Below, piece by piece: positions 27,406-36,443 of a DNA stretch of 64,000 bases (position 1 is the first letter of the stretch; every line of letters starts with the position of its first letter). The notes beneath the pieces were generated by a model. That model was not told where the DNA came from, did not search any database, and saw nothing but the letters and a program-made list of their open reading frames with translations. The position numbers and the translations under genes are program-made. Where the stretch lies: contig AGIQ01000001.1 of the NCBI GenBank assembly GCA_000230935.2, positions 1,054,001-1,118,000 of the forward strand, read 5' to 3'. The stretch is from Mycolicibacterium rhodesiae JS60. GTDB lineage: Bacteria > Actinomycetota > Actinomycetes > Mycobacteriales > Mycobacteriaceae.

Positions 27406-28587
27406 ATGAATCCGCTCCGCCCCGTAATCGGCCTAGTGACAGTGGCCTCGATTACCGCCACGATCGTGCTCGCAGCGCTGCTCTTCCGGGGCAGCTTCGC
27501 CGACACCTCTTCGGTGACCGTGATGACCGATCGCGCCGGCCTCGTGATGAATCCTGACGCGAAGGTCAAACTCCGCGGGGTCCAGGTGGGCAAGGTCGCG
27601 TCGATAGAAGACGTGCCGGGCGGGATGGCAGCTATCCACTTGTCCATGGATCGATCCACGCTGGAGCTGATTCCGGATAACGTTCGTGTCGACATCTCGG
27701 CGTCCACGGTCTTCGGCGCCAAATCCGTGCAATTGGTTCTTCCCGCGGACCCATCGCCCGAGACCCTGACAGCAGGGGCGGTATTGGCCTCTGACCACGT
27801 CACGGTCGAAGTCAACACACTCTTCCAGCAGCTGACATCGGTGCTGTCGAGCATCCAGCCAGAGAAGCTCAACGAAACCCTGGGTGCACTGGCGACCGCA
27901 CTGCACGGGCGCGGCCAAAAGTTGGGCGACACGATCAGTAATTTCGACATCCTTCTGACCAAGTTGCAGCCCAGCCTGCCGACCCTGAACCACGACCTTG
28001 AGGTCATGCCAGCTGTCCTCAACGCCTATGCCGACGCGGCCCCCGATCTGATCAGGACCGCCGACAACAGCAACCGCATCAGCGAAACGATCGTCGACAA
28101 GCAGAAGGAGCTCGATGAGCTGCTAGTCAGCGTGATCGGGCTCGGAGACTTGGGTACCGAAGTCCTGGACGAGAACCGCACACCGTTGGCCGATACCCTG
28201 CGGCTCCTGGTGCCTCTCACCGATCTGACCAAGGACTACCGGGAAGCGCTGTACTGCGGCGTGGCTGGGCTGTTGCCGCTGGCGTTCAATCCGGCCCTGA
28301 AGAACCCGGGCGCCGAAGTGCTGACCGGCTTCCTCTGGGCACAGGATCGGTGGCGGTATCCGGACGACCTGCCGAAGGTTGCTGCGTCGGGTGGGCCGCA
28401 GTGCACATACATGCCTCGCGTGCCCTACGGGGCGAAGCCCCCTTACGTCGTCACCGACACCGGGGCCAATCCGTGGGAACGCGGCAACCCCGGCAACCTG
28501 ATCAATTCCGCCGGTCTCAAGGAAATGTTGTTCGGTCCGCAGAGCGGCCCTCCCCGGAACAGCGCACAGATCGGTCAGCCCGGATGA
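27406..28587 (+). CDS. MceA-type protein
   Basis: A 393-residue Mce-family protein, the first of six. It has an N-terminal membrane helix (VIGLVTVASITATIVLAALLF) and the MCE/MlaD domain with DRAGLVMNPDAKVKLRGVQVG, a signature of the A-type subunit. An alpha-helical extension follows. Mce proteins form a lipid-conducting tube across the periplasm, powered by a YrbE permease and an MceG ATPase. The ATG at 27406 is preferred; a GTG two codons earlier is possible, with a GGGGGG ribosome site. The 3' end overlaps the next gene by ATGA. No yrbE precedes it. Confidence 0.93.
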   Translation: MNPLRPVIGLVTVASITATIVLAALLFRGSFADTSSVTVMTDRAGLVMNPDAKVKLRGVQVGKVASIEDVPGGMAAIHLSMDRSTLELIPDNVRVDISASTVFGAKSVQLVLPADPSPETLTAGAVLASDHVTVEVNTLFQQLTSVLSSIQPEKLNETLGALATALHGRGQKLGDTISNFDILLTKLQPSLPTLNHDLEVMPAVLNAYADAAPDLIRTADNSNRISETIVDKQKELDELLVSVIGLGDLGTEVLDENRTPLADTLRLLVPLTDLTKDYREALYCGVAGLLPLAFNPALKNPGAEVLTGFLWAQDRWRYPDDLPKVAASGGPQCTYMPRVPYGAKPPYVVTDTGANPWERGNPGNLINSAGLKEMLFGPQSGPPRNSAQIGQPG

Positions 28588-29612
28588 GCGGTACCCGTCG
28601 AAATGCGGTTAAGTTCGGCACCTTCGCCGCCGTCATGGTGGTGTTGACCGCATTCCTGTTCGTCATCTTCGGCCAGTACAGCGGCCGGTCCACCGTTGCG
28701 TACTCGGCAGTATTCAGCGATGCGTCCAGTCTGCGCGCCGGCGACTCGGTACGGGTGTCTGGCATACGAGTCGGTACCATCGAGGACGTCCACCTGACGG
28801 CGGCGAAGAACGCGCTCGTCACTTTCGACGCGGACCGCAGCGTCGTGTTGACCGCCGGAACCACTGCCGCGGTCCGCTATCTCAACCTGGTCGGTGACCG
28901 ATACCTGGAGTTGGCAGACGGCCCGGGATCGCCCAAGAAAATGCCTCCGGGATCGCAAATTCCGATCGACCGGACTAAACCTGCGCTAGACCTCGACCTC
29001 TTACTCGGCGGACTCAAACCAGTCATCCAGGGCTTGAATCCCGAAGAAGTGAACGCACTCTCGAATTCGCTCATCCAGATTATGCAGGGCCAGGGCGGCA
29101 CCATCGAGTCGCTGCTGTCTAGGACGTCGTCGTTCACCAACGCGGTGGCGGACAACGGCGCTGTCGTCGAGCAGCTGATCGATCACCTCAACGCCGCCAT
29201 GGCGACACTAGCCAAGGATGGCGACAAGTTCTCCGCTGCGATCGATGGCCTGGAGCGATTGATCACGGGGCTGTCGCAGGAGCGTGAACCGATTGGCGCC
29301 GCAATCGAATCGCTGAGTAACGGTACGGCGTCGCTGGCCGATCTGCTGTCCGAGGCCCGACCACCACTAGCCACGACTGTCGAGCAACTCGCTCGCCTGG
29401 CGCCGAACCTCGACGCTAAGAAGGACCGACTCGACACCGCTCTGCAGAAGGCGCCGAACAATTTCCGCAAGCTTGTCCGACTCGGCTCGTACGGAAGCTT
29501 CATCAACTACTACATCTGTTCGATCGCCGTCCGGGTCAGCGATCTGCAGAACCAGACGGCCGAGTTTTCGGTGTTCAAGCAGCAGGGTGGGAGGTGCGCT
29601 GAACCATCATGA
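28584..29612 (+). CDS. MceB-type protein
   Basis: A 342-residue Mce-family protein with an N-terminal helix (FAAVMVVLTAFLFVIF). The MCE domain reads SDASSLRAGDSVRVSGIRVG and YLNLVGDRYLEL, the B-type pattern. A long helical region with LDLLLGGLKPVIQGLNPEEVN follows, as in MceB proteins. It overlaps the MceA-type gene (ATGA at 28584-28587) and the MceC-type gene (ATGA at 29609-29612), so the set is co-translated. Confidence 0.93.
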   Translation: MSGTRRNAVKFGTFAAVMVVLTAFLFVIFGQYSGRSTVAYSAVFSDASSLRAGDSVRVSGIRVGTIEDVHLTAAKNALVTFDADRSVVLTAGTTAAVRYLNLVGDRYLELADGPGSPKKMPPGSQIPIDRTKPALDLDLLLGGLKPVIQGLNPEEVNALSNSLIQIMQGQGGTIESLLSRTSSFTNAVADNGAVVEQLIDHLNAAMATLAKDGDKFSAAIDGLERLITGLSQEREPIGAAIESLSNGTASLADLLSEARPPLATTVEQLARLAPNLDAKKDRLDTALQKAPNNFRKLVRLGSYGSFINYYICSIAVRVSDLQNQTAEFSVFKQQGGRCAEPS

Positions 29613-30691
29613 TCAAGTATCGGGGACGCAACATCATCCGCGCCGGGATCATCGGCATAGTCCTGGCAGTCTTGATTGTCGCCATCGGGCTGCGCCCGGA
29701 ACTCATACAGAACTGGGCGACCACGATCAGGTACCAGGCGCTGTTCAGTGAGGCCGGTGGGCTGACGGCTGGCGCCGAGGTGAAAATTGCAGGCATCAAA
29801 GTCGGATCCGTTTCGAACGTGACGTTGAAGCGCGGTGACGCGCTGGTCGACTTCACCGTGGACAGCGGGGTACCTCTTGGGTCGCAGACCACCGCGCATA
29901 TTCGTACCGGAACACTCCTCGGCCAGAGAATTCTGACGCTGGAGTCCTCGGGTAGCGAGACAATGCACCCACTCGATGTCATCCCGATATCTCGGACGGC
30001 ATCGCCCTACTCATTGACAGAGGCAGTCAGCGACCTGACGGTGAACACGGGGGGTACCGACATCACGTCGCTGAATCAGTCACTGGACACCCTCAGTGCG
30101 ACCATCGATCAGATTGCGCCTCAGCTCGGGCCGACCTTCGACGGGCTGACCCGGCTGTCGAGGTCAATCAACAGCCGAAACGACGTCGTTGGCGAATTGC
30201 TCAAGCACACTGCAGATGTCACCGGCATACTCGCCCAGCGGAGCCAGCAGATCAACTCCCTGCTGCTCAACGGAGACGACCTGCTCTCTGTGCTCGTAGC
30301 GCGTAGACATGCGATCGTCAATCTTCTGAACGACACGTCGGCGTTGGCCAAACAATTGAGCGGCCTGGTCGCGGACAACGAGAAGCAGCTCGCGCCGACA
30401 TTGGCGAAGTTGAATTCCGTGGCGGCGATCCTGGAGAAGGATCGAGATCTCATCGCCGCGGCACTGCCCGGTTTAGCGAAGTACGAGACCACTCTGGGCG
30501 AAACGGTCGCCAACGGTCCCGGATACAACGCACTGGTTGCCAATCTCGATCTGGCGGAGACGATTCAGCCGTTCGTGGACTACATGTTCGGGTTCCGACG
30601 CGGAACTGACGCGGGCCGACCTCCAGATAACGCCGGACCGCGGTCCGAATTGCCCATTCCGTACAACAACATTCCCCCGGGGCCGCACTGA
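29609..30691 (+). CDS. MceC-type protein
   Basis: A 360-residue Mce-family protein with an N-terminal helix (IIGIVLAVLIVAIGL). The MCE domain contains SEAGGLTAGAEVKIAGIKVG and IRTGTLLGQRILTLE, the C-type pattern. A helical extension ends in a short Pro-rich tail (PYNNIPPGPH). It is joined to its neighbours by ATGA upstream and TGATG downstream. It is expected to be one ring or subunit of the Mce tube in the periplasm. Confidence 0.93.
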   Translation: MIKYRGRNIIRAGIIGIVLAVLIVAIGLRPELIQNWATTIRYQALFSEAGGLTAGAEVKIAGIKVGSVSNVTLKRGDALVDFTVDSGVPLGSQTTAHIRTGTLLGQRILTLESSGSETMHPLDVIPISRTASPYSLTEAVSDLTVNTGGTDITSLNQSLDTLSATIDQIAPQLGPTFDGLTRLSRSINSRNDVVGELLKHTADVTGILAQRSQQINSLLLNGDDLLSVLVARRHAIVNLLNDTSALAKQLSGLVADNEKQLAPTLAKLNSVAAILEKDRDLIAAALPGLAKYETTLGETVANGPGYNALVANLDLAETIQPFVDYMFGFRRGTDAGRPPDNAGPRSELPIPYNNIPPGPH

Positions 30692-32100
30692 TGACACGTC
30701 GCCGGTTCGTTGCCTCACTCGTCGCGATGTTGGTAATCCTGCTCATCGGCGGCGCCGGCGTCGTAGTCCGTGCACGGTATTTCGGACCCCTGACCATCAC
30801 CGCTTATTTCGCCAACGCCACCGGCATATACCCGGGCGACGAGGTCCGCGTCTCCGGAGTCAAAGTGGGGACGATCACCGCGATCGATCCGGACGTGACA
30901 CAGGCGAGACTGCAGTTGAAGGTCGACCGAGGTGTGTCGATTCCTGCGGACGCCAAAGCGGTGATTGTCGCGCAAAATCTCATCTCGGCGCGCTATGTGC
31001 AACTCGCACCCGCATACCGTGACCAGGGACCAACGATGCCAGACGGAAGCGTGATTCCGCTGGACCGTACTGCGATCCCGATCGAATGGGACCAAGTCAA
31101 AGACCAATTGACCAGACTTGCGACGGAGCTGGGCCCAAAGGACGACACGTCGGGAACCTCGGTTTCACGCTTCATCGACAGCACCGCCAACGCACTAGGC
31201 GGTGGCAACGGAGATAAGCTCAGACAGACCTTGAGCCAATTGGCTGGCTTGGGGCGAATCCTGTCGCAGGGCAGCGGGAACCTCACCGATACCGTGAAGA
31301 ATCTCGCGACATTCATTGGGGCTCTTCGGGACAGTAATGCGCAGATCGTGCAGTTCCAGGGTCATCTTGCAACGTTGACGAGCGTGATCGACGGCAGTCG
31401 TTCCGATCTGGATTCAGCACTGCGCAACGTGTCTGAGGCCGTCGGCGAGGTGCAGCGATTCGTCAGGGGCACAAGGGATCAAACCGCAGAGCAGATCCAG
31501 CGACTGGCGAATGTCACACAGAACCTCGTCGATCACCGCAAAGACCTGGAACAGGTACTTCATGTCGCCCCAACAGCCTTCGCGAACCAGTACAACATAT
31601 TCGACCCACGCACCGGCGGCGCCACCGGAGTCTTCACTCTGAGCAATCTCGCGAATCCGACGATGCTCCTGTGCGGCATGATCGGGGCGATCGAGAACAC
31701 GACTGCAACCGAGTCCGGCAAACTGTGTGCGCAGTACCTTTCACCCGCATTGAACTCGGTAAATCTGAATTACCAGCCGTTCCCCTTAAGTCCGCTGTTG
31801 ACATCAGTACCTCCGCCGGAGGACCTGATCTATTCGGAACCGGGATTGGCTCCGGGGGGAACCGGTGGCAAGCCGGGCCCGCCAGACAACCCGCCCGCGG
31901 TATCGGCGTTCACCGGGGCCGGTGATGTCGCCCCGCCGCCCGGATACAGTTCGCCACCACGTAGCCTGCCCAATCTCATCCTGCCACCTGTGGACACTGT
32001 GCAGGCTCCGACTCCTGCTCCGTTGCCTGCGGAGGCTGCTCCACCTCCGGGCGGCATGCAGCCGGTCGGGCCCCCCACCGAAGGGACACCGCCTGCATGA
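30691..32100 (+). CDS. MceD-type protein
   Basis: A 469-residue Mce-family protein with an N-terminal helix (LVAMLVILLIGGAGVVV). The MCE domain is FANATGIYPGDEVRVSGVKVG with the LISARYVQLAP strand, the D-type pattern. A helical region is followed by a Pro-rich C-terminus of about 100 residues (after YSEPGLAPGGTGG), as is usual for MceD. It is coupled to the upstream gene by TGATG and to the downstream lipoprotein gene by ATGA. Confidence 0.93.
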   Translation: MTRRRFVASLVAMLVILLIGGAGVVVRARYFGPLTITAYFANATGIYPGDEVRVSGVKVGTITAIDPDVTQARLQLKVDRGVSIPADAKAVIVAQNLISARYVQLAPAYRDQGPTMPDGSVIPLDRTAIPIEWDQVKDQLTRLATELGPKDDTSGTSVSRFIDSTANALGGGNGDKLRQTLSQLAGLGRILSQGSGNLTDTVKNLATFIGALRDSNAQIVQFQGHLATLTSVIDGSRSDLDSALRNVSEAVGEVQRFVRGTRDQTAEQIQRLANVTQNLVDHRKDLEQVLHVAPTAFANQYNIFDPRTGGATGVFTLSNLANPTMLLCGMIGAIENTTATESGKLCAQYLSPALNSVNLNYQPFPLSPLLTSVPPPEDLIYSEPGLAPGGTGGKPGPPDNPPAVSAFTGAGDVAPPPGYSSPPRSLPNLILPPVDTVQAPTPAPLPAEAAPPPGGMQPVGPPTEGTPPA

Positions 32101-33314
32101 TCGGAATACGTTCCGCCCGAAAACTATCCGCGATCGCAGTGGTTCTCGTCACGAGCAGCACCGGCTGCTCATTCGGCGGCATCAACTCTCTGCCGCTGCC
32201 GGGAACCGTGGGTCGCGGACCCGGGGCGACGACGTACCATATCGAGCTAGCCAGTGTCGGCACACTGGAATCGAACTCGCCGGTACTGATCGATGATGTC
32301 GTCGTCGGGACCGTGGGGCCGATGAGGGTGCGGAACTGGCATGCCGAAGTGGATGTGTCGGTGCGCCCCGAAGTAGTTGTGCCTGCCAACGCGATCGCAA
32401 CCGTCGGTCAGACGAGCCTGCTCGGATCGATGCACATCGCGTTGGGTCCGCCGCTGGGCGAGGCGCCCCGCGGTCGCTTGCAGCCGGGTTCCACTATCTC
32501 ACTTGCTCAATCATTCTCGTACCCGTCGACCGAACAGACGCTGTCCACGTTGTCCACCGTCGTCAACGCGGGCGGATTGGGTCAGATCGGCGATGTGGTT
32601 CGCGGCTTCAACATCGCACTGGCCGGACACGAAGTGGAGGCTCGAGATGTGCTGAGCCGCCTCAATGAATTTGTCGGCGTGTTCGATCAGCAGCGCGGGA
32701 ACGTCATCGCCTCACTGAAGGCGCTGGACCGGCTGGCGGGGACGCTGGCGAACCAGAACTCTGTGCTCGCCGCCACTTTGCAGAAGCTTCCGCCGGCGAT
32801 CGAGGTGCTCAACCGTGAGCGACCCCGGATCACGACGGCGTTGGCGAAACTCCGCACCCTGAGCGACTCCGCCACAAGCCTGGTCAACGACACGCAAGCC
32901 GACCTGGTGCGAAATCTTACGAACCTGGGCCCCACCTTGCAGGCCCTGGCCGACGTCGGTCCTGACATCGATGACGCGCTTGCGTTCTCGACGGTGTATC
33001 CGTTCGGACAGAGCATCATCGATCGTGGGGTGCGCGGCGACTACATGAACCTGTTCGTCACCATCGATCTCACGAGGAACCGGATCAAGAGAACGCTGGC
33101 GCTGGGCACACGATGGGGAGATGAGAACTCGCCATTCGTCCCCGCTCCCGGCGATCCCGGCTACGAGGCTTACTACACGACGAATCCGCTGGGAGTCGCG
33201 CTCGACCAGCCGCCGTCGCCACCTGTACACGCCCCCCTCCCCAGCGGTCCAGAGATTTCTCTACCGCCCGGCAGTCCGGCGCATCAGTTCCCGACCGGCG
33301 CCGGGTGGGGCTGA
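32097..33314 (+). CDS. MceE-type lipoprotein (Lpr/LprK-like)
   Basis: A 405-residue Mce-family lipoprotein. The signal peptide ends in a lipobox (TSSTGCSFGG, lipidated Cys at about residue 23), the mark of the E subunit in mycobacterial mce operons. The MCE domain reads ASVGTLESNSPVLIDDVVVG with VGQTSLLGSMHIAL. A helical region and Pro-rich tail follow. The lipid anchor probably places it differently from the other five proteins. The stop overlaps the MceF-type start (TGATG). Confidence 0.93.
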   Translation: MIGIRSARKLSAIAVVLVTSSTGCSFGGINSLPLPGTVGRGPGATTYHIELASVGTLESNSPVLIDDVVVGTVGPMRVRNWHAEVDVSVRPEVVVPANAIATVGQTSLLGSMHIALGPPLGEAPRGRLQPGSTISLAQSFSYPSTEQTLSTLSTVVNAGGLGQIGDVVRGFNIALAGHEVEARDVLSRLNEFVGVFDQQRGNVIASLKALDRLAGTLANQNSVLAATLQKLPPAIEVLNRERPRITTALAKLRTLSDSATSLVNDTQADLVRNLTNLGPTLQALADVGPDIDDALAFSTVYPFGQSIIDRGVRGDYMNLFVTIDLTRNRIKRTLALGTRWGDENSPFVPAPGDPGYEAYYTTNPLGVALDQPPSPPVHAPLPSGPEISLPPGSPAHQFPTGAGWG

Positions 33315-34900
33315 TGCTCACCAGATTCGTCCGAATCCAGCTCGTGATCTTCACTGTCCTGTCGATCGTCGGCGTCGCCACTATGGCCTGGGTCTACCTG
33401 CGGGCTCCTGTACTGCTCGGTATCGGCCGAATCACCGTGTCGATGGAACTACCCGCGACGGGCGGGTTGTATCGGTTCTCCAATGTGAGCTATCGCGGAG
33501 TCCAGATCGGTACGGTCACGTCCGTCCATCTGACGCGTACCGCAGCCGTTGCCACGATGTCGATCGACTCGTCACCGAGGATCTCGACCGACCTGGTCGC
33601 CTACGTGCGCAGCACGTCGGCCGTCGGTGAGCAATACGTTGACCTGCAGCCCCGCACCGACGCGGCGCCCTACCTTGAGGACGGATCGGTCATCCCGGCC
33701 CGCAATACCAGCATCCCCCAACCCGTGGGCCCGATGTTGGATCGTGTCAATGCGCTCATCGGCAGCCTTCCCAAGGACAAGCTCAACGATTTGCTCGACG
33801 AGGCATTCAACGGCCTCAATGGCGCTGGCGACGACCTGGGGTCCGTGATCGACTCGGGTGCGAAATTGTCGCATGACTTCAACGCTGCCGCGGATCAGTC
33901 ACGGTCCTTGATCGATGACAGCGGTCCACTACTCGACGGGCTGAGCGAATCCGCCGATGACACTCGAGTCTGGGCGCATAGCCTGGCCGGAATCACCGAG
34001 CAGTTCAAGCAGAACGACCCCCAAGTGCGAAACATTCTTCAAACCGGACCCGGTCTGGCGGACGATGTTTCGCGGCTACTGAACCAGGTCAAGCCGACCC
34101 TGCCGGTACTGTTGGCGAACCTCGCGAGCCTCGCTCAGGTGGGGGTGACATACCGGCCCGGGCTTGAGCAACTGCTCGTCCTGCTGCCGCCGTCCACGGC
34201 TTACTACCAGGCGGAACGACCTATCAACAACCCCACCGGCCAGCCCATCGGGGACTTTCGAGTCGCAATCGACGATCCGCCAGCGTGCACCGTCGGCTTC
34301 CTCCCTGCGTCGCAATGGCGCTCTCCGGCCGACACGTCCGAAGCGGATACACCCGACGGCCTGTACTGCAAACTGCCGCAGGACTCGCCCATCGCGGTGC
34401 GAGGAGCCAGGAACATTCCGTGCATGGGGCATCCGGGGAAGCGGGCGCCGACAGTCGAGATCTGCGACAGCGACAAACCTTTCGAACCGCTGGCGATGCG
34501 CCAACACGCAGTCGGCCCGCCTCCGATCGATCCCAACCTGATTGCCCAAGGCGTCCCTCTGGACGCCCGCGTACCAGGACAGCAGGAGATCTTCGGCCCA
34601 CTCGCCGGAACGCCACTTCCGCCCGGAACGCCTCCACCGCCAGGTTCTGCAGTGCCCGATCCCTCGATACTGGCACCGACAGACACACCTGACGGCGTGC
34701 CCGGCCCGCAGACCGCATCGTCGACGGCGCCGAGTTCTTACCGGGGAGCCACATCGGCCGGCCCGTCTGTCGCGGTCGCCCAGTACGACCCGCGCACCGG
34801 ACGGTTCCTGACACCCGACGGTGTTGCGCTGACCCAGACCGATCTCGTTGCGGAAAGGCCGCGAAGCTGGCAGGACCTAGTCATGCGAGCTGCTCCTTAA
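33314..34900 (+). CDS. MceF-type protein
   Basis: A 528-residue Mce-family protein, the last of the six. It has an N-terminal helix (IQLVIFTVLSIVGVATMAWVY) and an MCE domain with ATGGLYRFSNVSYRGVQIG and RSTSAVGEQYVDLQP, the F-type pattern. The long helical region is followed by a Pro/Ala-rich C-terminus of about 150 residues. The ATG at 33314 is preferred over upstream in-frame codons because of the TGATG coupling with MceE. A small exported-protein gene follows. Confidence 0.93.
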   Translation: MLTRFVRIQLVIFTVLSIVGVATMAWVYLRAPVLLGIGRITVSMELPATGGLYRFSNVSYRGVQIGTVTSVHLTRTAAVATMSIDSSPRISTDLVAYVRSTSAVGEQYVDLQPRTDAAPYLEDGSVIPARNTSIPQPVGPMLDRVNALIGSLPKDKLNDLLDEAFNGLNGAGDDLGSVIDSGAKLSHDFNAAADQSRSLIDDSGPLLDGLSESADDTRVWAHSLAGITEQFKQNDPQVRNILQTGPGLADDVSRLLNQVKPTLPVLLANLASLAQVGVTYRPGLEQLLVLLPPSTAYYQAERPINNPTGQPIGDFRVAIDDPPACTVGFLPASQWRSPADTSEADTPDGLYCKLPQDSPIAVRGARNIPCMGHPGKRAPTVEICDSDKPFEPLAMRQHAVGPPPIDPNLIAQGVPLDARVPGQQEIFGPLAGTPLPPGTPPPPGSAVPDPSILAPTDTPDGVPGPQTASSTAPSSYRGATSAGPSVAVAQYDPRTGRFLTPDGVALTQTDLVAERPRSWQDLVMRAAP

Positions 34901-34914
34901 ATGAGAGGGAGCGG

Positions 34915-35412
34915 ATGTCTTTGGTAAGCAAGATGACTGGCATGGCGTGCGTGGTCACAGCAGCGATCAGCTCCGTTGCAGTCAGCCCACTGGTGCAGGC
35001 CGACGTCAGCAACTTGGAGTTGCACGGTACCTTCGCCGCGTTCTCTGATGGCCAGAACGCGCGGACGAATGATCGTTTCCACGACGAGGCGTCCGTCACC
35101 AGCACCTGGACTATTGACTCTGTGTGCCAGAATTTTTTGGACTGCTCAGGGCGGGTGGTCAGCGACCAAGGCTGGACCGCAGATCTCAAACGCACCGCCG
35201 GAGTCTGGCGCGCCAGTCATGTTGTGGCGGACTGGGAAAAATGCGCGGACGGCACCACCGTCGCGGGCGAGCAGGTTTTCACGTTCTTTCCAGACCCGGC
35301 GAAACCCTCGCGGTTCATCGGCTGGGACAAAACTCTTGGACCCAGCGGAGCCTGCGGCAAGAATGCGTGGCTCGTTATCGAGATGCCGTTCGTGCTCACT
35401 CCGGCGACCTGA
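34915..35412 (+). CDS. Small exported cysteine-containing protein downstream of mceF
   Basis: A 165-residue protein with a Sec-type signal peptide (MACVVTAAISSVAVSPLVQA, cleavage likely after VQA). Four cysteines in the mature part (VCQNFLDCSG, EKCADG, GACGKN) could form two disulfides. It lies 14 bases after mceF with a GAGAGGGA ribosome site, so it is probably co-transcribed. Proteins of this kind occur in mycobacteria near mce or lipid genes, but I cannot name a function. A periplasmic lipid-binding or Mce-accessory role is a guess. Confidence 0.75.
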   Translation: MSLVSKMTGMACVVTAAISSVAVSPLVQADVSNLELHGTFAAFSDGQNARTNDRFHDEASVTSTWTIDSVCQNFLDCSGRVVSDQGWTADLKRTAGVWRASHVVADWEKCADGTTVAGEQVFTFFPDPAKPSRFIGWDKTLGPSGACGKNAWLVIEMPFVLTPAT

Positions 35413-35510
35413 CGGCTGCGGTGCGGACCACCGGCGTCGGCCGATGCGTGGACATGGCCCATTCAGCGCAACCAAGCAGATCCGATCAGTCAGCAATCTG
35501 TGGGCCTCGG

Positions 35511-36425
35511 TCAGTCGATGCGGACGACCCGTCTGAGCACGTTCTCGGCGTGCCGCATCAACGCGGCGTCAACGAGCTTGCCCTCGCGCCCGATCGCACC
35601 GAGTCCCGCGGCCTCGGCGTTGCGGTAGTCCGAGACAATCTGATGCGCCTCGGCAACCTCGGCGTCCGACGGGCTGAACACCTCGTTGGCGACCGAGACC
35701 TGGGCGGGATGGATCGCCCACTTGCCGTCGAAGCCAAGCAGACTCGCGTGCGTCGCGGCCCGGCGGAATCCGTCTTCGTCCTGATAGCCGGGATACGGCG
35801 CGTCGATTGCCGCGACGCCGGCCGCCCGGGCGGCGGCCAACACCCCCAGTCGAACCGCGTGCCAGAAGTCGCCCGGATAGTCGCTGACCGGTTGGAAGTT
35901 GCCATCCACCCGGGATCGCAACGAGGCGGACAGATCACCCGCCCCGAAGATGATCGCCTCGAGTCTGGTACTGGATCGGGCAATCTCCTGTGCGTTGAGC
36001 AGTCCTTCGGCCTCCTCGATGAGGGCCTCAAGGGCAATGGGGTGCGCCAATTCCAGTTGTTCCTCTAGCTGGGTCAGAAGTACGTCAACCCACCAGACCT
36101 CGCGCGCGGTAAGCACTTTCGGCACGATGATCACATCAAGTGCGTCGCGTGCCCCGGTGACGACCTCGACGATGTCTCGGTAGCACCACTTGGTGTCAAG
36201 CCCGTTGATCCTGATTGCGCGGATAGTGTCACCCCAGTCGAGCTGCGTCAGCGCGGCGACAGCGGTTGCGCGGGCCGATTCCTTCGCTGCCGGGGCGCAG
36301 GCGTCCTCGAGGTCGAGGAAGACCATATCGGCCCCGGCGCGTGCTGCGACCTCACACATGTGTTCGTCGCTCGCGGGGGTTGCGAGTTCGCTACGGCGGG
36401 GGCGACCTCGGGTCGGCTCGCGCAT
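35511..36425 (-). CDS. CitE-like CoA-ester lyase (HpcH/HpaI family)
   Basis: A 304-residue TIM-barrel lyase of the HpcH/HpaI, citrate-lyase beta type. It shows the metal-binding FLDLEDACAPAAK strand, IRINGLDTKW, VIIVPKVLTAREV, ALIEEAEGLLN, IIFGAGDLSAS and the C-terminal GFDGKWAIHPAQV loop. Relatives cleave malyl- or citramalyl-CoA-like 3-hydroxyacyl-CoAs. It is the last gene of the minus-strand operon LLM, crotonase, Rieske, small protein, CoA-transferase, lyase. That order suggests CoA activation of a ring-cleavage product followed by retro-Claisen or aldol cleavage. Confidence 0.88.
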   Translation of the reverse strand: MREPTRGRPRRSELATPASDEHMCEVAARAGADMVFLDLEDACAPAAKESARATAVAALTQLDWGDTIRAIRINGLDTKWCYRDIVEVVTGARDALDVIIVPKVLTAREVWWVDVLLTQLEEQLELAHPIALEALIEEAEGLLNAQEIARSSTRLEAIIFGAGDLSASLRSRVDGNFQPVSDYPGDFWHAVRLGVLAAARAAGVAAIDAPYPGYQDEDGFRRAATHASLLGFDGKWAIHPAQVSVANEVFSPSDAEVAEAHQIVSDYRNAEAAGLGAIGREGKLVDAALMRHAENVLRRVVRID

Positions 36426-36443
36426 GGGTTGCTCCGTTCGGGC

